Shown here piece after piece: positions 31,043 to 36,762 of a stretch of 36,762 nt of DNA. The translations under genes were made by a program, and so were the position numbers. This DNA is from Cellulomonas uda (lineage in GTDB: Bacteria > Actinomycetota > Actinomycetes > Actinomycetales > Cellulomonadaceae), in assembly GCF_006538705.1 (NCBI RefSeq), contig NZ_BJLP01000040.1, positions 1 through 36,762 on the forward strand. The letters run 5' to 3'. A model generated the notes under the pieces. The model had not been told where the DNA came from and did not search any database. It saw only the letters and a program-made list of their open reading frames with translations. Every line of letters starts with the position of its first letter. Within the stretch, counting starts at the first letter, position 1.

Positions 31043-31889
31043 GGGCGACGAGCTCGCGCGCGAGCTGCCGGTAGGCCGCGGCGCCCGAGTGCGTGGGTGC
31101 GTACGTCGTGATCGGCTCGGCGGCCACGGTCGCGTCGGGGAACTTCACCGTGCGCCCGATGACGGTCTGCAGCAGCGTGTCGCCGAACGCCTCGTGGACG
31201 CGTGCGACGACCTCGCGGGCGTGCAGCGTGCGGGAGTCGTACATCGTGGCGAGGATGCCGTCGACCTCGAGGCGGGGGTTGAGCCGGTCGCGCACCTTCT
31301 CGATCGTCTCGATGAGCAGAGCCACTCCGCGCAGCGCGAAGAACTCGCACTCGAGCGGGATGAGCACACCGTGCGCGGCGGTCAGGGCGTTGACCGTGAG
31401 CAGGCCCAGCGAGGGCTGGCAGTCGATGAGCACGACGTCGTAGTCGTCCAGCACCGGTCGCAGCGCACGCGAGAGGACCGACTCGCGGGCCACCTCGCCG
31501 ACGAGCTGGACCTCGGCGGCCGACAGGTCGATGTTCGCGGGCAGCAGGTCGAGCCCAGGGGTCGCGGTGTGCCGCAGGACGTCCGCGACCTGCGCGTCAC
31601 GCTCCATGAGCAGGTTGTAGACCGTGAGGTCGAGCTCGTGCGGGCTCACTCCGAGGCCGACCGATGCCGCGCCCTGCGGGTCGAAGTCGACGATGAGCAC
31701 GCGCCGGCCGTACTCGGCCAGCGCCGCGGCCAGGTTGATGGTGGTCGTCGTCTTGCCGACGCCGCCCTTCTGGTTGCACATCGCGATGACGCGGGCGGGT
31801 CCGTGCGAGGCGAGCGCCGCCGGCTCCGGGAAGTGCGGGAGCGGACGCCCGACGGCGTCGACCTGGTCCTGCGTCGTCTCGCTGGTCAC
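31026..31889 (-). CDS. parA: ParA/Soj family ATPase
   Basis: Walker-type ATPase (287 residues from the chosen start) of the ParA/MinD superfamily. The deviant Walker A motif is CNQKGGVGKTTTTINLAAAL, and DFDPQGAASVGLG and IDCQPSLGLLTVNAL follow. It sits next to scpAB rather than next to parB at the origin, so it is probably the second actinobacterial ParA-like protein, associated with condensin or other cargo. The start is uncertain: GTG at 31889 or 31892 lies just after a TAGGTT hexamer. The frame stays open to 32009, but that stretch holds a hairpin and 12-base repeats, so I treat it as untranslated. Confidence 0.88.
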   Translation of the reverse strand: MTSETTQDQVDAVGRPLPHFPEPAALASHGPARVIAMCNQKGGVGKTTTTINLAAALAEYGRRVLIVDFDPQGAASVGLGVSPHELDLTVYNLLMERDAQVADVLRHTATPGLDLLPANIDLSAAEVQLVGEVARESVLSRALRPVLDDYDVVLIDCQPSLGLLTVNALTAAHGVLIPLECEFFALRGVALLIETIEKVRDRLNPRLEVDGILATMYDSRTLHAREVVARVHEAFGDTLLQTVIGRTVKFPDATVAAEPITTYAPTHSGAAAYRQLARELVARGDAA

Positions 31890-31912
31890 CACGACGGACA
31901 ACCTACCGGAGG

Positions 31913-31930
31913 CGACGCCCCCCGGCGTCG
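31913..31930. terminator. hairpin between xerD and parA
   Basis: CGACGCC (31913-31919) and GGCGTCG (31924-31930) form a 7-bp stem with a CCCC loop, about 100 bases after the xerD stop and 23 bases before the chosen parA start. It may attenuate or end xerD transcription. Confidence 0.45.
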
Positions 31931-31935
31931 GTACC

Positions 31936-32007
31936 GCGCCGTTCGACATGCCGTTCGACATGCCGTTCGACGTGCCGTCCGAGGCACCGTCCGAGGTGCC
32001 GTCCCGC
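31936..32007 (-). repeat. six 12-bp tandem units upstream of parA
   Basis: Six 12-base units lie between xerD and parA. In the parA frame they read RDGT-SDGA-SDGT-SNGM-SNGM-SNGA, and on the plus strand GCCGTTCGACAT recurs. Units three to six are nearly identical, as expected from recent slippage. They are either untranslated spacer or an N-terminal extension of ParA. Confidence 0.75.
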
Positions 32008-32028
32008 ACGACGTCCCGGTGCCACCTC

Positions 32029-32991
32029 TCAGCGCGCCCGAGGATGGCTGAGCTGGTACACCTCGCGCAGCGTGTCCGGCGTCACCAGCGTGTAGATCTG
32101 CGTCGTCGTGACGGATGCGTGCCCCAGCAGCTCCTGCACCACGCGCACGTCCGCGCCACCCTGCAGCAGGTGCGTCGCGAACGAGTGCCGCAGCGTGTGC
32201 GGCGACAGGTGCGCGCCGGTGCCGTCCCCGCCGACGAGCCCCGCGCGCTCGGCGGCCGTGCGCAACGCCGCCCACGCCGACTGCCGGGAGAGCCGTGCGC
32301 CCCGGGTGTTGAGGAAGACGGCGGGCGTCCCGCGCCCGTGCGCGGCGAGCACGGGCCGACCGCGCACGAGGTACGCCTCCACCGCCTCGAGCGCGAACGA
32401 CCCGAGCGGGACCACCCGCTCCTTGGCGCCCTTGCCGAACAGGCGGACCGACGCGCGGCCGGGGGTGGGGTCCACGTCGTCGACGTCCAGCCCCACCGCC
32501 TCGGAGATCCGCGCGCCCGTCGCGTACAGCAGCTCGAGCAGCGCGCGGTCGCGCAGCGCGGTCGGCCCGTCGCCGAGCCCCGCGGCGTCGATCAGCCGCC
32601 CCACCTCCTCGACCGTGATGGCCTTGGGCAGGCGGCGCGGCTGCGCGGGCGGGCGCACGGCACGGGCCGCGTCGCTCGTCGTGACGCCGTCCCGCACCCA
32701 GAACCGGTGCCAGCCGCGCACCGCGACCACGGCACGCGCGGCCGACGAGGCGGACAGCGCGGTGCCCCCGTCGGCACCCGTCCGCAGGGCCGCCAGGAAG
32801 TCCTCGACGTCCTGCTCGACGACGTCGTCGGGCGTCGCGCGGCCACGGGACTCGAGGTACGCGACGTACCGGCCGAGGTCGCGGCGGTACGCCGACGTGG
32901 TGTTGCGGGACAGCCCGCGCTCCACGGTCAGGTGCGCGAGGTAGTCCTCGAGCGCGCGCGCGAGCGGCGAGCGAGAGACGTCGTCCGCCAC
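32029..32991 (-). CDS. xerD: XerD-type tyrosine recombinase
   Basis: Site-specific recombinase (320 residues) that, with XerC, resolves chromosome dimers at dif. The N-terminal SAM-like core-binding domain covers about 8-105. The catalytic domain holds R161 (YATGARISE), K188 ([10 protein letters not shown]), H265 and R268 ([27 protein letters not shown]), H291 and the nucleophile Y300 (TTQIYT). All active-site residues are present. The GTG at 32991 begins the core-binding domain. Its position before parA-scpAB matches the XerD locus of other Gram-positive bacteria; it shows no sign of being an integrase of a mobile element. Confidence 0.94.
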   Translation of the reverse strand: MADDVSRSPLARALEDYLAHLTVERGLSRNTTSAYRRDLGRYVAYLESRGRATPDDVVEQDVEDFLAALRTGADGGTALSASSAARAVVAVRGWHRFWVRDGVTTSDAARAVRPPAQPRRLPKAITVEEVGRLIDAAGLGDGPTALRDRALLELLYATGARISEAVGLDVDDVDPTPGRASVRLFGKGAKERVVPLGSFALEAVEAYLVRGRPVLAAHGRGTPAVFLNTRGARLSRQSAWAALRTAAERAGLVGGDGTGAHLSPHTLRHSFATHLLQGGADVRVVQELLGHASVTTTQIYTLVTPDTLREVYQLSHPRAR

Positions 32992-33004
32992 CGCGCGCCC
33001 GACG

Positions 33005-34102
33005 TCACAGGGGCAGGAACACGTCGACCGACACCGCGACCGACAGGAGGGTGAGGTAGGTGATCGAGGCGTGGAAGACGCTCATCGCGCGCAGCTTGCC
33101 GCGCGCCGGGTCCTGCGCGCGCCGCAGCAGACCGATGCACGAGACGAGGAACCAGACGCCCAGCGCCGTCGCGACGACCGCGTACACCCAGGTCATGCCC
33201 GCGGCGGGGACCAGCAGCAGCGAGCACCCGATCATCGCGAGCGTGTAGCCGATCATCTCGCGCGCGACCTTCGCGTCCTTCGCGACGACGGGCAGCATCG
33301 GCACGCCGGCGGCCGCGTAGTCCTTGCGGAACTTCATCGACAGCGGCCAGTAGTGCGGCGGCGTCCAGAAGAAGATCACACCGAACAGCAGCACCGCCGG
33401 CCAGCCGACCCCACCGGTGACGGCCGACCAGCCGATCAGCACCGGCATGCACCCGGCCGCGCCACCCCACACGATGTTCTGCGGCGTGCGGCGCTTGAGG
33501 ATCATCGTGTAGCCGACGACGTAGATGAGGATCGCGCCCGCGGTGAGCATCGACGACACCGGGTTCACCAGCAGCCACAGCCACACCAGGCTGACCACGC
33601 CGAGCACGAGCCCGAACGTGAGCGCCGCGGCGGGGCTGATCTCGCCCGTCGCCGTCGGACGACGACGGGTCCGGTTCATGACCTGGTCGATGTCACGGTC
33701 GATGTAGCAGTTGAGGACGTTGGCGGACCCCGCCGCGGCCGCACCGCCGACGAGCGTCGCGACGACGAGCCCGAGGCTCGGCCAGCCGCCCTGCGCGAGG
33801 ATCATCGTGGGGATCGTCGTGACCAGCAGCAGCTCGACGACGCGCGGCTTGGTCAACGTCACGTACGGGCCGACGACCGCACCGACGCGACCCAGCGGGT
33901 CGCGGCGCCGCGCCGCGGTCGCCTCACCATCGGCGCCACCCTCGGGCCGGTCCTCGGCACGGGGACCGGGGCGGCCGCCGCGCGCCGTCGCGCCGGGAAC
34001 CGTCGCCCCGGGCGTCGTCGTGCCGTGCGCGCCGCGCGCGCCCGTCAGGGACGCGGCGTCGACTGACCGGTCGTCGACGGACGAGGGGCTCGTGAGGCGC
34101 AC
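33005..34102 (-). CDS. ctaB: protoheme IX farnesyltransferase (heme O synthase)
   Basis: UbiA-family prenyltransferase (365 residues from the chosen start) that farnesylates heme B to heme O for cytochrome oxidase assembly. It has about nine membrane helices. The first Asp-rich prenyl-diphosphate site is [19 protein letters not shown], and the second region reads [41 protein letters not shown] marks the first helix. About 75 disordered Gly/Arg/Pro-rich residues precede it. The GTG at 34102 is provisional; the frame is open farther upstream, but that stretch contains GC hairpins. It is divergent from tkt, a pairing conserved in Actinobacteria. Confidence 0.9.
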   Translation of the reverse strand: MRLTSPSSVDDRSVDAASLTGARGAHGTTTPGATVPGATARGGRPGPRAEDRPEGGADGEATAARRRDPLGRVGAVVGPYVTLTKPRVVELLLVTTIPTMILAQGGWPSLGLVVATLVGGAAAAGSANVLNCYIDRDIDQVMNRTRRRPTATGEISPAAALTFGLVLGVVSLVWLWLLVNPVSSMLTAGAILIYVVGYTMILKRRTPQNIVWGGAAGCMPVLIGWSAVTGGVGWPAVLLFGVIFFWTPPHYWPLSMKFRKDYAAAGVPMLPVVAKDAKVAREMIGYTLAMIGCSLLLVPAAGMTWVYAVVATALGVWFLVSCIGLLRRAQDPARGKLRAMSVFHASITYLTLLSVAVSVDVFLPL

Positions 34103-34556
34103 GCGGGACGGTTCCGTTCGTGTCGTGCCGGCCGGGCGGCGCGGCCCGTCGTCGGGTCCGCGCGCGCGTCGTGCCGGTCGGGGTGTCGGCGATCTGACGT
34201 CGCCTCGCCATGCTACGCCCCGGGGCAGGACGAAAGCCCCTCGGACGGGGGCCGCGCGTCGTGTGAGATGGGTCGCTCGTCGCACAGGCACTCCCACGGG
34301 GCTGTGAGAGTGGCCGGAGACTGGTCACGACCGCGACCCCCGCGCGCGTGCGCTATAGGCTCGAGCGGCGAGCCGAAGTCCGTCCGGGAGTTCCGTCACG
34401 TCCCGGCCCGTCCCCCGCGGACGGACCGACGACGAGGACGGCACCGGGCCAGCCACGGACGAGGACGCGACCCGGGACCAGCCCGGGACGCGCGCGGCGA
34501 GCAAGCACGCAAGTCGGAAACGTCACCCGGCTCCCCCCGGGTGGGAATGAGGTGCG
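34103..34556. promoter_or_regulatory. divergent ctaB / tkt region with long tkt leader
   Basis: No gene is supported in these 454 bases. GCCCCGGGGC (34217-34226) and the stem GCCCC (34236-34240) / GGGGC (34248-34252) offer competing hairpins on the ctaB side. TATAGGCT (34354-34361) is the best -10 candidate for tkt and predicts a leader of nearly 190 bases. The leader contains GTCCGTCCG (34378-34386) complementary to CGGACGGAC (34418-34426), and a stem CACCCGG (34524-34530) / CCGGGTG (34537-34543) ending five bases before the GAGG ribosome-binding site. I do not recognise a known riboswitch class in it. Confidence 0.5.
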
Positions 34557-36725
34557 GTGAACGCGAAGGCTCCCCTGGCGCAGACGGTCGGCTGGACCGA
34601 CCTGGACGTGAAGGCCGTGGACACGGTGCGCGTCCTGGCCGCTGACGCCGTCGAGAAGGTGGGCAACGGCCACCCGGGGACGGCGATCAGCCTCGCCCCC
34701 GTGGCGTACCTGCTCTACCAGAACGTGCTGCGGCACGACCCGAAGGACACCCACTGGCTGGGCCGGGACCGGTTCGTGCTGTCGGCGGGCCACTCGTGCC
34801 TGACCCAGTACATCCAGCTCTACCTCGGCGGGTTCGGCCTCGAGCTCGAGGACCTGCAGGCGCTGCGCACCTGGGGCTCGAAGACGCCCGGCCACCCCGA
34901 GTACAAGCACACGGCGGGCGTCGAGATCACCACCGGCCCGCTCGGCCAGGGTCTCGCGTCGGCGGTCGGCTTCGCGATGGCGCAGCGGCGCGAGCGCCAC
35001 CTCCTCCACCCGGACGCCGCGCCGGGCACGAGCCCGTTCGACCACTTCACGTACGTGATCGCGTCCGACGGCGACCTGCAGGAGGGCGTGACCAGCGAGG
35101 CGTCGTCCATCGCGGGCACGCAGGAGCTCGGCAACCTCGTCGTGCTGTGGGACGACAACCACATCTCGATCGAGGGCGACACGCAGATCGCGTTCACCGA
35201 GGACGTCCTGGCGCGCTACGAGGCGTACGGCTGGCACGTCCAGTTCGTCGACTGGACCGCCGGCGGCGAGTACCGCGAGGACGTCGACGCGCTGCACGCG
35301 GCGATCGAGGCGGCCAAGGCCGTCACCGACAAGCCGTCGTTCATCGGCATCCGCACGCTCATCGCGTGGCCGACGCCGGGCAAGACCGACGACCACTCGT
35401 CGCACGGCTCGAAGCTCGGCTCGGACTCCATCCGCGGCCTCAAGGAGCTGCTCGGCTTCGACCCCGACCAGACGTTCGAGGTCGCCGACGACGTGCTCGC
35501 GCACACGCGCTCGCTCGCGGACCGGGCGGCGCAGGCGCGCGCCGCGTGGCAGGAGTCGTTCGACGCGTGGGCCGCCGCCAACCCCGAGCGCAAGGCGCTC
35601 CTGGACCGCCTGGTCGCCCACGAGCTGCCCGCGGACTGGGAGTCCTCGCTGCCCGTGTTCCCGGCGGGCAAGGCCGTCGCGACCCGCGCCGCGTCGGGTG
35701 AGGTGCTGTCGGCCGTCGCCGACGCGCTGCCCGAGCTGTGGGGCGGCTCGGCCGACCTCGCGGGCTCGAACAACACGACGATGAAGGGCCAGCCGTCCTT
35801 CATCCCGGCCAAGCGCTCGACCCACGAGTTCGCGGGCGACGAGGGCGGCCGCACGCTGCACTTCGGCATCCGTGAGCACGGCATGGGCGCGATCCTGTCC
35901 GGCATCACGCTGCACGGCCTGACGCGCGCGTACGGCGGCACGTTCCTGCAGTTCGCGGACTACATGCGCGGTTCCGTGCGCCTCGCGGCGCTCATGGGCG
36001 TGCCGTCGGTGTACGTGTGGACGCACGACTCCATCGGCCTCGGCGAGGACGGCCCGACGCACCAGCCGGTCGAGCACCTCACCGCGCTGCGCGCGATCCC
36101 CGGCCTCGCGGTGGTCCGCCCGGCGGACGCGAACGAGACAGCGCAGGCATGGAAGGCCGTGCTCGAGCACCGCGACGGCCCGGTCGGCCTCATCCTCACG
36201 CGCCAGAACGTCCCGACGTTCCCGCGCGGCGAGGAGGGCTTCGCCGGCGCCGAAGGCGTCGCCAAGGGCGCGTACGTCCTGCTCGAGGCGAGCACCGGCT
36301 CCCCCGAGGTGATCCTGATCGGCACGGGCTCCGAGGTGCAGCTCGCGGTCGAGGCGCGCGAGGTCCTCGAGGCCGCCGGCGTCCCGACGCGCGTCGTCTC
36401 GGCACCGTCGCTCGAGTGGTTCGCGGCGCAGGACGACGAGTACCGCGAGTCGGTGCTGCCGTCGGCCGTCCGCGCCCGCGTCTCGGTCGAGGCGGGCATC
36501 GCGCTGTCGTGGCACAAGATCGTCGGCGACGCGGGCCGCACGGTGTCGCTCGAGCACTTCGGTGCCTCGGCGGACTACCAGACGCTGTACCGCGAGTTCG
36601 GCATCACGACCGAGGCCGTGGTCGCGGCGGCGCACGAGTCCATCGCCGCGGCGCGGGGCGACGCGGCGCCGTCGGCGACCGCGGCGACCCCGACGGCCAC
36701 CGGCACGGGCGACCAGCAGGGCTGA
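34557..36725 (+). CDS. tkt: transketolase
   Basis: Thiamine-diphosphate enzyme (722 residues) that transfers two-carbon units between sugar phosphates in the non-oxidative pentose phosphate pathway. The N-terminal TPP domain contains [54 protein letters not shown] and [32 protein letters not shown]. The pyrimidine-binding domain holds [16 protein letters not shown] and [21 protein letters not shown]. The C-terminal domain runs from about 585. The GTG at 34557 follows GAGG. In related Actinobacteria tal and zwf follow tkt; a hairpin right after the stop suggests termination or attenuation here. Confidence 0.97.
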   Translation: MNAKAPLAQTVGWTDLDVKAVDTVRVLAADAVEKVGNGHPGTAISLAPVAYLLYQNVLRHDPKDTHWLGRDRFVLSAGHSCLTQYIQLYLGGFGLELEDLQALRTWGSKTPGHPEYKHTAGVEITTGPLGQGLASAVGFAMAQRRERHLLHPDAAPGTSPFDHFTYVIASDGDLQEGVTSEASSIAGTQELGNLVVLWDDNHISIEGDTQIAFTEDVLARYEAYGWHVQFVDWTAGGEYREDVDALHAAIEAAKAVTDKPSFIGIRTLIAWPTPGKTDDHSSHGSKLGSDSIRGLKELLGFDPDQTFEVADDVLAHTRSLADRAAQARAAWQESFDAWAAANPERKALLDRLVAHELPADWESSLPVFPAGKAVATRAASGEVLSAVADALPELWGGSADLAGSNNTTMKGQPSFIPAKRSTHEFAGDEGGRTLHFGIREHGMGAILSGITLHGLTRAYGGTFLQFADYMRGSVRLAALMGVPSVYVWTHDSIGLGEDGPTHQPVEHLTALRAIPGLAVVRPADANETAQAWKAVLEHRDGPVGLILTRQNVPTFPRGEEGFAGAEGVAKGAYVLLEASTGSPEVILIGTGSEVQLAVEAREVLEAAGVPTRVVSAPSLEWFAAQDDEYRESVLPSAVRARVSVEAGIALSWHKIVGDAGRTVSLEHFGASADYQTLYREFGITTEAVVAAAHESIAAARGDAAPSATAATPTATGTGDQQG

Positions 36726-36738
36726 CCCGAGCGGCGGC

Positions 36739-36762
36739 GGGGCGCCCTCCAGCAGGCGCCCC
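36739..36762. terminator. hairpin after tkt at right window edge
   Basis: GGGGCGCC (36739-36746) and GGCGCCCC (36755-36762) form a perfect 8-bp stem with an eight-base loop, 13 bases past the tkt stop. The window ends on the last stem base, so the stem may extend further. Confidence 0.7.

Noticed and set aside
31890..32009. ParA N-terminal extension from 32009
   Set aside because: The stretch holds a hairpin and 12-base repeats and has no ribosome-binding site; a start at 31889 or 31892 gives normal ParA length. Not excluded outright.
32029..32991. Tyrosine recombinase as integrase of a mobile element next to tRNA-Pro
   Set aside because: It is a standard-length XerD in its conserved parA-scpAB setting, about 9 kb from the tRNA, with no attachment-site repeat or phage genes.
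34103..34297. Longer ctaB protein starting at 34297
   Set aside because: The added residues are Arg/Pro low-complexity and the DNA contains competing GC hairpins typical of untranslated sequence.
34353..36635. A 760-codon open frame antisense to tkt
   Set aside because: It is the mirror of a GC-rich gene in which stop codons are rare; its product is low-complexity Arg/Val/Gly and tkt is unmistakable.

Overview
The window is a stretch of chromosome from a very GC-rich actinobacterium. Codon third positions are almost all G or C, GTG starts are common, and many genes overlap by four bases (GTGA or ATGA). A secreted GH5 endoglucanase with a family 2 cellulose-binding module, an intracellular GH3 beta-glucosidase and actinobacterial housekeeping clusters point to a Cellulomonas-like cellulose degrader (Cellulomonadaceae). 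This placement is inferred from gene content, not from a marker-gene comparison. I see no prophage, insertion sequence, CRISPR array or rRNA; the only RNA gene is a tRNA-Pro(GGG).

Left part (1-8300): GH5-CBM2 endoglucanase; a threonine-aldolase-like PLP enzyme divergent from a DUF6328 membrane protein; a short HU protein; then a complete NHEJ locus. In that locus a PolX-type HhH-PHP protein and Ku are transcribed leftward, and a stand-alone LigD ligase and LigD polymerase rightward. The phosphoesterase domain found in full-length LigD is absent.

Middle part (8400-23300): a mosaic of one- to three-gene units. These are Dps with an App1-type phosphatase; malate:quinone oxidoreductase with a small Cys/His protein; an ECF sigma factor translationally coupled to an O6-alkylguanine-DNA alkyltransferase; a YbaK-type editing protein; a tandem universal stress protein; a lipase-like hydrolase; a guanidinium exporter preceded by a guanidine-III riboswitch; a TetR regulator tail-to-tail with the GH3 beta-glucosidase, whose promoter carries a TetR-type operator; a VOC dioxygenase behind a MarR-like palindrome; an orphan PIN protein; and a metallophosphoesterase.

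Right part (23300-36762): a long leftward housekeeping array, xerD-parA-scpA-scpB-rluB-tyrA-cmk-plsC-der-membrane protein-tRNA-Pro, whose members mostly overlap stop-to-start. ctaB (heme O synthase) lies upstream on the same strand and is divergent from tkt (transketolase), which has a long structured leader. The parA-scpAB-rluB-cmk-der order links chromosome segregation and condensation, ribosome maturation and nucleotide supply, a grouping known from other Actinobacteria.

Most promising for follow-up: the Ku-coupled PHP protein as a stand-in for the missing LigD phosphoesterase; the sigma factor-alkyltransferase pair as a possible two-gene analogue of Ada; the guanidine-III riboswitch with a visible compensatory base-pair change; and a recurrent -10-hexamer-N6-start-codon layout that predicts leaderless mRNAs.
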